From NCBI GenBank assembly GCA_965371785.1, contig CBDUZS010000018.1, positions 1 through 42,790 of the forward strand: 42,790 nucleotides of DNA, in the 5' to 3' direction. The notes beneath the pieces are model-generated. The model saw only the letters and a program-made list of their open reading frames with translations, was not told the origin of the DNA and searched no databases. Below are positions 33,774 to 41,323 of the stretch, in pieces. A program made the position numbers and the translations under genes. Origin of the DNA: CBDUZS01 sp965371785. GTDB taxonomy: Bacteria > Fermentibacterota > Fermentibacteria > Fermentibacterales > JCC-6. Each line of letters starts with the position of its first letter. The first letter of the stretch is position 1.

Positions 33774-34653
33774 CGATCAGCTCCAGAAGAGAGTCAGATT
33801 TATCCGCAAGCAGTTCATCGGGAATGTCCATTGTTACAGCCTCGCTCAGTCTTTCCCTTGCAAGGTTCAGATTTCCTTCACGTACGGCGCTCCTGCCGAT
33901 GAAGTAAAGCGCCCAGCCAAGCTCGGATGCGGTTCCGGGAGTCCTGCGGGATTGCCATGCTCTCCTGAGAGCCCACACCTCGCGCAGGGGGTCATCCTCT
34001 GCCTCCGCAAGCGCAGCGCATGCCTGCCAGTAAGCCTGATTCGAGATCCTGGCACGTCTGAGTACGTGCAGATGTTCCCTTGCCGTGTCGGTATCCCCCG
34101 ACCTGGCGAGAAGCTCCACGTACCTGCATCTGTAGAACTGCTCATCTGGAGCTCTGGTCACCGCGAACTCCAGGAGGGCGAGCAGGCTGTCCTCGGGTAT
34201 TTCCCGGAAGAGGAGTATCGAAAGCCAGTTGGCCGCGTCTGCGGCAGTGGAATCATCTTCTGAGACAAGAGAAACCTCCAGGACCGTGCGAGATGGCGAA
34301 CCAGGAGTTTTCAGCGCCGTTTCGGCCCGAGCCAGATAGTACCGGCACACTCCCCCACCTTTGATGTAGGCGGAGTATTCCAGAACACTGTCGTACATCT
34401 CCAGGCCGCAGAAAGACTTCAGCAGTTCCCCCATGTACCACTGGTTCTGCGGATCGGATTCCCATGAACACCTTGCCCAGGTCAGAGCACTTTCCGGTAA
34501 ATCAAGCCTGTTGTATGCCCATGCGAGACGGTACATGAGGTAGAATTGCCCGGATCGATCCATTATTTCGCTCTCCAGGAGAGGCACTGCATCGGCAATC
34601 ATACCCGCACGAAGCAGTGAATCGCCTGCGGAGAAGATCGACACAGCAGTCAA
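33736..34653 (-). CDS. TPR-like helical repeat protein, probably exported
   Basis: About 305 residues of helical repeats: MIADAVPLLESEIMDRSGQFYLMYRLAWAYNRLDLPESALTW shows the TPR spacing, and similar units follow to the C-terminus. The start is unclear. TTG at 34653 has no ribosome site, and the open frame extends upstream to the TAG at 34681-34683. The extra codons would give IHALPILLLTAVSIFSAG, which reads like a signal peptide, so translation may begin at the ATT at 34677. It lies between the barrel-like gene and the 58-residue gene, whose start overlaps its end. Function is unknown; the operon suggests an envelope role. Confidence 0.72.
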   Translation of the reverse strand: MTAVSIFSAGDSLLRAGMIADAVPLLESEIMDRSGQFYLMYRLAWAYNRLDLPESALTWARCSWESDPQNQWYMGELLKSFCGLEMYDSVLEYSAYIKGGGVCRYYLARAETALKTPGSPSRTVLEVSLVSEDDSTAADAANWLSILLFREIPEDSLLALLEFAVTRAPDEQFYRCRYVELLARSGDTDTAREHLHVLRRARISNQAYWQACAALAEAEDDPLREVWALRRAWQSRRTPGTASELGWALYFIGRSAVREGNLNLARERLSEAVTMDIPDELLADKSDSLLELIDEFTEYRPPSGR

Positions 34654-34680
34654 CAGCAGAATCGGAAGGGCGTGAATGGT

Positions 34681-35067
34681 CTAGAAGCTTCCCAGCGCTT
34701 CGGTTGGAATCGAACCGGAGTAGTGGAATTGCAGCTTCAGGGCATCGGTCGGGGTCCAGTCGAGGTCGAGCCCACCCAGAAATCTGTTGGCGTCGTCGCC
34801 GCCGAAGTTGAAAAGGCGTGAGTAGCCGAGATCCAGAGTGGCGGTCAGGTTGGGATGGAGATCGAACAGGAGGGATCCAATATAGGTGCCCGTACCCCAG
34901 GAACGTCCTCCCGAAGTAACGAAACTGAAACCGACCGAGCTGGAGAATTCGGGATTCAGCCAGTTTCCCTGAGGGCTGTCCACAAGACTGAACGCTGACG
35001 GTTCGAGCCCGAAGGCAAGAACAGGCAACGACATCGCAAGAAGAAAAGCAACGATGGATAACCTCAC
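34681..35067 (-). CDS. Small exported outer-membrane-like beta protein
   Basis: A 128-residue protein with a signal peptide (MRLSIVAFLLAMSLPVLAFG). The mature part alternates polar and hydrophobic residues with many Gly and aromatic positions (SVGFSFVTSGGRSWGTGTYIGSLLF, LDLGYSRLFNFGG), typical of outer-membrane beta strands. It is too short for a full large barrel. The GTG start at 35067 has AAGGAGG six bases upstream. It is the first gene of the operon running to secA and panE, and the promoter at 35088-35117 lies directly upstream. Confidence 0.7.
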   Translation of the reverse strand: MRLSIVAFLLAMSLPVLAFGLEPSAFSLVDSPQGNWLNPEFSSSVGFSFVTSGGRSWGTGTYIGSLLFDLHPNLTATLDLGYSRLFNFGGDDANRFLGGLDLDWTPTDALKLQFHYSGSIPTEALGSF

Positions 35068-35087
35068 TGTAAACCTCCTTCGTGTGT

Positions 35088-35117
35088 ATATTACCTGTTA
35101 GCCTGCACAGAGGTCAA
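35088..35117 (-). promoter_or_regulatory. Promoter of the secA-containing operon
   Basis: On the minus strand TTGACC (35117-35112) is followed after 18 bases by TAATAT (35093-35088), about 20 bases before the GTG at 35067, so the leader is very short and consists mainly of the ribosome binding site. On the opposite strand I found no convincing promoter for the peptide cassette. Confidence 0.5.
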
Positions 35118-35163
35118 TGTTCCGGGAAATATTACCAGTTCAGAAAACAGGGATGGGAACGAA

Positions 35164-35436
35164 ATGAGTGTGGAGACATACATCAGGAACCCGGATGTAG
35201 CTCTTCGGGAAGAGGATGAGAGCGGCAGCCTTCTTTTCAACCCCGATACGGGTGAGGTGCTCGTGATAAACGGAACCGGCAGGTTCATCTGGGACAGGTG
35301 CGAAAAGGAAACCAGTATCGATGAGATCGTCGATGCGCTGGAAGACGTCTACGATAGTGTCCCGGAATCGATAAGGGAAGAGGTCGACTCCTTTGTATCC
35401 ATCATGATTGCCGGGGGTTTCCTTGGATCGAAGTAA
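35164..35436 (+). CDS. PqqD-like leader-recognition (RRE) protein
   Basis: A 90-residue protein of the PqqD family, the RiPP recognition element that binds a precursor's leader peptide and presents it to a radical SAM enzyme. The family pattern is present: NPDVALREEDESGSLLFNPDTGEVLVINGTGRFIWDRC, then ETSIDEIVDALEDVYD and a C-terminal helix ending in FVSIMIAGGFL. The start ATG at 35164 has only a weak GGGAAC ribosome site. Its end overlaps the start of the first radical SAM gene, so the two are translationally coupled. It is the first gene of the peptide cassette. Confidence 0.9.
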   Translation: MSVETYIRNPDVALREEDESGSLLFNPDTGEVLVINGTGRFIWDRCEKETSIDEIVDALEDVYDSVPESIREEVDSFVSIMIAGGFLGSK

Positions 35437-36562
35437 CCACCTGGTCCCGGCCTGTTCAAGCACTCCGTCTTCGGTAGACATCTCGATAACAGGTAAATGC
35501 AACCTTCTTTGCCGTTACTGCTTTTACGCCGACGAGATGACTGCTCTCTCCGATCTCTCCACCGGGGACTGGGTCCGCATCATGGAGAAGCTCGGAGAAC
35601 AAAGCGTCATGCGTGTAACACTCACGGGCGGGGAAGCATTCACAAGACAGGATATTTTCGAGATCATCGATGCAGTCGTAAGGAACAGGATGCGTTACAG
35701 TATCCTCACGAACGGCACACTCGTCGATGAAAGTGTGATTTCCGCTTTTGCCGAAGGGAAAAGGCGGCTTCGCCTCGACAGCGTACAGGTTTCCATAGAC
35801 GGTTCATGCCGGGAAGTACATAACCGCAGCCGGCCGGGTAGTTTCGACAGGGCGATCAACGGGCTCAGACTCCTCGTAAAAAACGGGTTTCCCACCACTG
35901 TACGGGTCACGATCAGCAGACACAACATGAACGACCTCGGGAACATCGCGGAACTGCTGCTCGATGACATCGGTCTGCCATCCTTTACAAACAACGAGGC
36001 TTCACCGATTGGCGCGGGATGTACGTGTGAGAATGAGGTAGCGCTGGACCATGTGGATACGCTGCGAGTCGGGCTGCAGCTCGAGAGACTGCAGGAGAAG
36101 TACGCCGGTCGAATGACCGCCAACGCAGGTCCACTTGCCAAACTGAGAATGTACAGGGAGATGGAAGAAGCAAAGCGTAACCGCCAACCCGCCACAAGAT
36201 GGAAAATGGGATTCCTCTCATCCTGCGGAGGGGTGTTCGGCAAGTTGGGGATTCTGCACGACGGATCGATGGTTCCATGCTCCATGCTTCACGATATGGT
36301 AATGGGAAACGTGCTCACCGATGATTTCTCCGAAGTATGGAAGAACAGTCCAGTCATCAGGCAGGTTCGTGAGAGGTATGTGATTCCGCTGTCGGATATC
36401 CCCGAGTGCAGAGAATGCGAATGGGTTGAATACTGCAACGGAGGATGTCCTGGTGTAACCTGGCAGATCAGGAAGAACCTGCTCAAGCCAAGTCTGAGGA
36501 CATGCTACCGGAACTTCCTCGAGGCAAACGGAATTTCTCAACTGCAGGATGCTCTATCGTGA
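35423..36562 (+). CDS. Radical SAM/SPASM peptide-modifying enzyme 1
   Basis: A radical SAM enzyme of about 379 residues. The [4Fe-4S]-SAM motif is CNLLCRYC followed by FYADEM; TLTGGEAF is the GGE motif that binds SAM. The C-terminal SPASM domain has Cys in SSCGG, VPCSML, PECRECEWVEYCNGGCPG and RTCYRNF, enough for two auxiliary iron-sulfur clusters. Such proteins form thioether or C-C crosslinks in ribosomal peptides. The CFYADEM stretch resembles the ScmE-type enzymes of SynChlorMet cassettes, by memory. A TTG at 35423 with GGGGG in front is the preferred start, within the end of the PqqD-like gene; another TTG lies at 35408. Neighbours and the precursor peptide support a RiPP role. Confidence 0.9.
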   Translation: MDRSNHLVPACSSTPSSVDISITGKCNLLCRYCFYADEMTALSDLSTGDWVRIMEKLGEQSVMRVTLTGGEAFTRQDIFEIIDAVVRNRMRYSILTNGTLVDESVISAFAEGKRRLRLDSVQVSIDGSCREVHNRSRPGSFDRAINGLRLLVKNGFPTTVRVTISRHNMNDLGNIAELLLDDIGLPSFTNNEASPIGAGCTCENEVALDHVDTLRVGLQLERLQEKYAGRMTANAGPLAKLRMYREMEEAKRNRQPATRWKMGFLSSCGGVFGKLGILHDGSMVPCSMLHDMVMGNVLTDDFSEVWKNSPVIRQVRERYVIPLSDIPECRECEWVEYCNGGCPGVTWQIRKNLLKPSLRTCYRNFLEANGISQLQDALS

Positions 36563-36576
36563 AAGCTGAATGACCG

Positions 36577-37659
36577 GTGAACGAAAACGAACAAAAGTTT
36601 CCAGAGCTGCGAACGGTCTACCTCTATGCCACGGGTGCGTGCAACCTGAAGTGTTCCCACTGCTGGATCAGTCCCGAATTCCAGGATGCAAGCTACCGGG
36701 GAGACCTGCACATAGATCCTGCTCTCGTCGAGAAAACGCTTTTTCAGGGAAAACCTCTTGGGCTGAGCTCATTCAAGATAACGGGTGGCGAACCGCTGCT
36801 GCATCCGTCCATAAGACGGATACTCTCGTTCCTCTCCGATGAGGGTATGAGACTGACGATGGAGACGAATGGAACACTGATCGATGAGGAACTGGCCGGT
36901 TTCCTCGCCTCCTGTGAGAACCTCGGGTTCATGTCCGTCAGCCTCGACGGAGCAGACGCCCCTACGCATGAAAAACTGAGGGGTGTTGCAGGATCGTTCG
37001 ACAGAGCAATCCAGGGAATCAGGAACCTCGTCGGCGCAGGGATCAGACCGCAGATGATATGCACATTGCACAGGGAAAACTCATCACAGCTGAAAAAAGT
37101 TATTGATCTCGCGGAGAGCCTCGGGTGCGGTTCGGTCAAGTTCAACCACGTTCAGCATGTCGGAAGGGGTAGCGAGTTCGATCCCGATCTCATGCTCACC
37201 ATGCCCGAGATACTCGAGCTGAACGATCTCATAGAGAATGAGATCATCCATTCCTCCGGCATTCGCGTGCTGCTGGATGTGCCGTTCGCCTTCTACACGC
37301 CGGCCCGCTTTCTCAGGGGAAGCCTGGGAAGGTGCAATATCCTCAACATCATCGGGCTTCTCTCAAACGGCGACCTGGCTCTCTGCGGCATCGGAACATC
37401 GGTGGATGAACTGGTGTACGGCAACGCAGGGACTGACGATCTCGAGGAGGTATGGAAGAACTCACCGGGTCTCACCAATCTCCGGGAAACAATTCCTGAC
37501 AGGCTCGAAGGCATCTGTTCGGAATGTGTCCACAGAAGATTCTGCATGGGCACCTGCGTTGCCGGGAACTACAATGCAACAGGCAGGTTGAGCGCACCAT
37601 ACAATTTCTGCAGCACTGCAGAAGAGCTGGGGCTTTTCCCCGCTTCAAGAAAACGCTAG
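36577..37659 (+). CDS. Radical SAM/SPASM peptide-modifying enzyme 2
   Basis: A second radical SAM enzyme, 360 residues, clearly different from the first. The cluster motif is CNLKCSHC followed by WISPEF, the SAM motif is KITGGEPLL, and the SPASM part has C in GRCNIL, LALCGIG, ICSECVHRRFCMGTC and NFCSTAEE. The CNLxCxHCWI form recalls ScmF-type enzymes of SynChlorMet cassettes; this is a recollection, not a search result. The start is GTG at 36577 with a weak ribosome site, 14 bases after enzyme 1. The precursor gene starts 20 bases after its stop. Two such enzymes suggest two kinds or two sets of crosslinks. Confidence 0.9.
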   Translation: MNENEQKFPELRTVYLYATGACNLKCSHCWISPEFQDASYRGDLHIDPALVEKTLFQGKPLGLSSFKITGGEPLLHPSIRRILSFLSDEGMRLTMETNGTLIDEELAGFLASCENLGFMSVSLDGADAPTHEKLRGVAGSFDRAIQGIRNLVGAGIRPQMICTLHRENSSQLKKVIDLAESLGCGSVKFNHVQHVGRGSEFDPDLMLTMPEILELNDLIENEIIHSSGIRVLLDVPFAFYTPARFLRGSLGRCNILNIIGLLSNGDLALCGIGTSVDELVYGNAGTDDLEEVWKNSPGLTNLRETIPDRLEGICSECVHRRFCMGTCVAGNYNATGRLSAPYNFCSTAEELGLFPASRKR

Positions 37660-37679
37660 AATACGAGTATGGAGGCATC

Positions 37680-37928
37680 ATGAGCTTTAAACCGGTATAC
37701 GAAATACCTAGAGCCGTATTCCTTTCGGGTCTGGGCGCAACAGGGCAATCACCTCTGGGTTACTGTATGGACGGGCAAAAGCCCACAACCCAGACCTGCC
37801 TTAACGGTGATAATGTGACACAACCTGATACATGTTCACCAGTTGGAATTCTCCCAGAGCTGGGTGACTGCAATGCTGGCGGCAACGTTGTCAGTGGTTG
37901 CGTCGCAGGTTCTATCCACCACAACTGA
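37680..37928 (+). CDS. Cys-rich RiPP precursor peptide
   Basis: An 82-residue peptide, the likely substrate of the cassette. The N-terminal leader (about 1-26, MSFKPVYEIPRAVFLSGLG) has no Cys. The core from residue 27 holds five cysteines at 29, 40, 52, 64 and 74, at steps of 11, 12, 12 and 10. Each is followed within a few residues by Gly: CMDG, CLNG, CSPVG, CNAGG, CVAG. It is rich in Thr, Asn, Asp and Gly, and ends GSIHHN. GGAGG lies upstream of the ATG. It sits between the second radical SAM gene and the HprK-like gene. No similar peptide was seen elsewhere in the window. The modification type is inferred from neighbours only. Confidence 0.75.
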   Translation: MSFKPVYEIPRAVFLSGLGATGQSPLGYCMDGQKPTTQTCLNGDNVTQPDTCSPVGILPELGDCNAGGNVVSGCVAGSIHHN

Positions 37929-37953
37929 TACATTCCCCGTCCGAGATCCTCCG

Positions 37954-38874
37954 ATGCACCACTACCATCTGTACATCGGGACAATCCATTTCAGTATCGC
38001 ATGCAGTACGGAGATAGACTGCTTCGAGCGTTCGAGATTCAGAGCATACTCCACGGATGAAATCGAGCCCGATGTCTCCGTGCACATCTCCAGAGTCGAT
38101 GAGCAGCCACTCAGTCGGAGGCATCTGACGATCGAAGAAAGGACCGAACTGACAGGCGGTTTTTCCTTCCCGATCGACAGATTCGAAGTTCCCTCATGGG
38201 AAAGCCCCCTCCTGCTCGACGAGCAGGTCAGGCAGCGGCTTCGAGACAGCAGCGATCACAAGAGCCTTGTGAATCTGGAAATACGGATGAACTCCGTGAC
38301 CGTTACCGACTTTCTAAAACACGAGATATTTCTCTATTTCACGCAGGGGATGGAGGAAAACGTAGCCTCGGGAAGAATAGATCCGCACATCTTCTCATGT
38401 TTCATGTACGATTTCGATGCTCTGATGATCCACAGCTCAGGTGTCGACTGGGACGGCAGGGCTGCCGTCTTCCTTGCAACCGACGAGGGCGGGAAGACAA
38501 CGGCAGCTCGTCTTTGCGCCGGCGGAACGGTCCTGGCCGATGACCAGATCGTTTTCAAACGGAACGACGATCGATGGTTCGCCCACGGAACTCCGTGGAC
38601 TACTTTCCCGCCCGAACCGGGTCCATCAATTCCCGGAGCGTTCTTCCTGCTCGAGAAGGCTGATTCCTTCAGCCTGACCCGGCTGGACTCGAGGGAGCTT
38701 CTCTCTTTCCTGTGGGACGAGCAATACACCCAGAGATTCCACGTACCGAAGGCTCACCAGACACGCCTTTTCGATCTCTACCGTGACCTGATCTCCTTTG
38801 CACCAGTCTACCGGATGCGCTTTCCCGAGGACCGGGTCGACACCGAAGCAATCCTTGGATGCCTGGACCAATGA
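37954..38874 (+). CDS. HPr-kinase-like (HprK-related) enzyme of the peptide cassette
   Basis: A protein of about 306 residues. The first half has no recognised domain. From about 158 it resembles the HPr kinase/phosphorylase core as used in lasso-peptide kinases: HSSGVDWDGRAAVFLATDEGGKTTAA, with the P-loop at about 175-183, then VLADDQIVF where HprK has its acidic residues. In such clusters the enzyme phosphorylates the peptide, for example on a C-terminal Ser. The start at 37954 is the first ATG after the precursor stop; frames starting inside the precursor are rejected. Its TGA overlaps the next ATG (ATGA), so it is coupled to the peptidase gene. Confidence 0.8.
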   Translation: MHHYHLYIGTIHFSIACSTEIDCFERSRFRAYSTDEIEPDVSVHISRVDEQPLSRRHLTIEERTELTGGFSFPIDRFEVPSWESPLLLDEQVRQRLRDSSDHKSLVNLEIRMNSVTVTDFLKHEIFLYFTQGMEENVASGRIDPHIFSCFMYDFDALMIHSSGVDWDGRAAVFLATDEGGKTTAARLCAGGTVLADDQIVFKRNDDRWFAHGTPWTTFPPEPGPSIPGAFFLLEKADSFSLTRLDSRELLSFLWDEQYTQRFHVPKAHQTRLFDLYRDLISFAPVYRMRFPEDRVDTEAILGCLDQ

Positions 38875-39449
38875 AGGACTCATTCAGGTTCTACCGGGGC
38901 AGCAGCATGAGTGCGACCTTCCGGTCGGGGGACTGCATGATCTTCGAGAGAGTGGCCACGGATAGCCTCAGAACAGGTGATGTGGTGGTGTTCAGATCCG
39001 AACAGGACTCCGGCTCCGATATCGTTCACAGGATAATCTCCCTTGATGAACAGAGTATCGAAGTAAGGGGTGATAACAACCGTTCGGACGCAACCGAAAC
39101 GGTGCTGCGAAGCAACATCCTCGGAAAAGTGGTCGCCGTTGAACGGAATGGCCGCAGGCTTCCCGTAGCCGGAGGAAGACCGGGAAAGCTCTGGGCAAGC
39201 CTCATCTCACGGGAGGGTCTTCCCAGGAGAGTCATCAGAATTCTCTACAGGCTACTCCGTAAATCAGGTGTGGTCAGACTGTTCTGGCGACCGGAGATCG
39301 AGTCCCTCGGTAGAATAACCGATGACGAATCGGTCGTACGCCTGGTCAGCGGCAGCAAGACAATCGGCAGGTGGTGCCCCGGGAAGAACATCCTTGTGCT
39401 CAGAAAGCCCTGGGATCTGGTGGTGAGAAGGGAAAACCTTCAGACGTAG
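38871..39449 (+). CDS. Signal-peptidase-like (S24/S26) protease with Ser/His pattern
   Basis: A 192-residue protein like the S26 signal peptidase family. The GSSMSATFRSGD motif at about 10-21 contains the likely nucleophile Ser12, and VHRII at 52-56 puts His53 where the endoplasmic-reticulum-type signal peptidase has His instead of Lys. RGDNNRSD (66-73) matches the conserved GD-N-x-x-D box. No membrane helix is obvious at the N-terminus or the C-terminus, unlike ordinary signal peptidases, so it may act on the peptide in the cytosol or at the membrane face. Leader cleavage is the natural guess. The start overlaps the HprK-like stop as ATGA; the stop overlaps the convergent ABC gene by 10 bases. 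Confidence 0.8.
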   Translation: MKDSFRFYRGSSMSATFRSGDCMIFERVATDSLRTGDVVVFRSEQDSGSDIVHRIISLDEQSIEVRGDNNRSDATETVLRSNILGKVVAVERNGRRLPVAGGRPGKLWASLISREGLPRRVIRILYRLLRKSGVVRLFWRPEIESLGRITDDESVVRLVSGSKTIGRWCPGKNILVLRKPWDLVVRRENLQT

Positions 39450-41239
39450 GCGTCTGCCTGTATCGAGTACATCTCCCGGTACTTGCCACCGAGACGCATC
39501 AGTTCATCATGCGTTCCATGCTCGATGACTCTTCCCCGGTGCATCACTGCTATCCGGTCGGTCATTCTTACCGTCGAGAACCTGTGGCTGACGACGATGG
39601 AAGTTCTCCCCCGAACCAGCTCCATGAACCGGGTGAAAACCTCCTTCTCGGATCGGGCATCCAGCGCGCTCGTCGGTTCATCAAGAATCACTATCGGAGC
39701 ATCCCTGACGAACGCCCTTGCAAGAGCGATCTTCTGCCATTCCCCGATGGAAAGCTCCTTTCCTCCCTTGAACCATCGACCGAGGACGGTGTCGTAGCCT
39801 TCGGGCAGGCTGGAGATTAGTTCATCGGCACCGGCCACCCTCGCAGCCTCGCGAATAACGGGATCATCCGGAGGACGGCGTATATCACCCAGCCGGATGT
39901 TCTCCGAAGCGGTGAGATGGTACTTCGCGTAATCCTGGAAGACCACGCTTATATGGTTCCGGAGATCGGATACATCGAAGTCGCGAAGCGATACTCCATC
40001 AACGGTTACTTCACCACTGAGAGGGTCGTAGAGCCTGCAGAGCAGTTTCACGAGGGTGGTCTTTCCCGAGCCGTTCTCACCGACCAGAGCAAGCACCTCC
40101 CCGGGCGAGACCGTAAGCGAGACATCCTCCAGCGCCCTGGGATTGCCGGATGGATAACCGAAGGAAACATGGTCGAATACGATCCCGTTCCGAACCGGAG
40201 AGGGGAACGGTACGGGGCTCTCGGGAGACACCACACCGGGCTCGATGTCGAGGAATTCGAACAGGTTGGAAAGGAACAGGTTTCCCTCGTAGAGCCCTGC
40301 AAGGCTTCCGAGGAATCCCCTCAAGTACCCAAGCCCCTTCTGGAAGGCAGCGAAGTACATGACGAGGTCTCCCAGCGTGATACTGCCGTTGTAAGCCCTC
40401 CATGCGATGAACGCGAAGGAACCGTAAACCAGAATCGTAGCAACGGACTGCGTGGCGACATCGGCAACGACTCTGCGCCTGGCTATGCCCAGTGCTTCCT
40501 CCCTGAGGACTTTCCGAAGTGTTCTGTAGCGTTCCCTGAAGAAACCGCCCAGACCGAAGAGTCTGAGCTCCTTTGCATGGTCCACGGATGTGAGAAGCCA
40601 GTGTTTGTACCATGACCTGCGCTCGGTCTCGGTGCGTTCCCTCTGCCAGAGCCATTTGATCCTGGAGAACTTCAGCTTCACGAGTACTCCGGGCAGCACC
40701 GCTGCCGCGAGGACAAGGGCTACCGCCCAGTGGAAGGTGAGGAGCAGTCCCGCCATCGCGATCAGGGAGACAAGGCTCTGCACGGTCTGGATAAGACCGT
40801 TCACTATGCTTGTCGGCCTGTTGGGCGCTTCACTCTGAGCCCTGTGAAGGGTGTCGTAGAACCTGGAGTCCTCGTAGTAAGCCAGATCAACGCTAACCGA
40901 CTTCTCGTGCAGCACATCCTGCATCCTGTCGGTAACAATCCTGGCCTGTGTCTGCCCGACAAGCCCGGCAATGGACCTTATCACAGCGGTCAGCAGCGCA
41001 ACCACTCCCATCAGACCGACCAGCAGACCGATATGACCGAAGGAAACAGCCGAGCCACCTGAGACAGCGCTTTCGACGGAATCGACGACCAGCTTCATCA
41101 GGTAGAGGGGTATGAGCGGAAGCAAGCCCAGCAGAACAACGAGGATCAGGTTCCAGACTGCAAGAGAAGGGCTGCTTCTCCACACGATGGAGAATGCTCT
41201 AGACAGCAGAATCAGCCGACCGGGTTTATCACTTGCCAT
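39440..41239 (-). CDS. ABC transporter, fused membrane and ATPase domains
   Basis: A 599-residue half-transporter. Residues about 25-310 form a six-helix exporter membrane domain (LAVWNLILVVLLGLLPLIPLYLMKLVVDSV and later helices); the rest is the ATPase with Walker A GENGSGKTT, a slightly changed signature LSIGEWQKIALARA, Walker B IVILDEPTSALD and the switch His in SHRFS. It lacks an N-terminal C39 peptidase domain, so the separate S26-like protease may do the trimming. It is the only gene of the peptide cassette on this strand. It ends convergent with, and overlapping, the protease gene and diverges from the nucleotidyltransferase gene. Export of the mature peptide is the likely role. The ATG at 41239 has no clear ribosome site. 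Confidence 0.9.
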   Translation of the reverse strand: MASDKPGRLILLSRAFSIVWRSSPSLAVWNLILVVLLGLLPLIPLYLMKLVVDSVESAVSGGSAVSFGHIGLLVGLMGVVALLTAVIRSIAGLVGQTQARIVTDRMQDVLHEKSVSVDLAYYEDSRFYDTLHRAQSEAPNRPTSIVNGLIQTVQSLVSLIAMAGLLLTFHWAVALVLAAAVLPGVLVKLKFSRIKWLWQRERTETERRSWYKHWLLTSVDHAKELRLFGLGGFFRERYRTLRKVLREEALGIARRRVVADVATQSVATILVYGSFAFIAWRAYNGSITLGDLVMYFAAFQKGLGYLRGFLGSLAGLYEGNLFLSNLFEFLDIEPGVVSPESPVPFPSPVRNGIVFDHVSFGYPSGNPRALEDVSLTVSPGEVLALVGENGSGKTTLVKLLCRLYDPLSGEVTVDGVSLRDFDVSDLRNHISVVFQDYAKYHLTASENIRLGDIRRPPDDPVIREAARVAGADELISSLPEGYDTVLGRWFKGGKELSIGEWQKIALARAFVRDAPIVILDEPTSALDARSEKEVFTRFMELVRGRTSIVVSHRFSTVRMTDRIAVMHRGRVIEHGTHDELMRLGGKYREMYSIQADAYV

Positions 41240-41323
41240 GTGTTGAATCTAAGGCGGGGGTTCGAAGGCGGCCAGAACGAGGGTGGCCCCGCACAATACC
41301 GGCAAGTATCATTGATACCGATC

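Noticed and set aside
34078..34364. Long frames opposite the real genes, for example plus-strand frames within the TPR, secA and lon genes
   Set aside because: They lie opposite genes with clear family matches, have no ribosome site and no recognisable motif; such mirror frames are common in GC-rich coding DNA.
39441..39456. Inverted repeat CAGACG-TAGG-CGTCTG across the overlapping ends of the protease and ABC genes
   Set aside because: It looks like a two-way terminator, but no T run follows on either strand, so I did not call it one.
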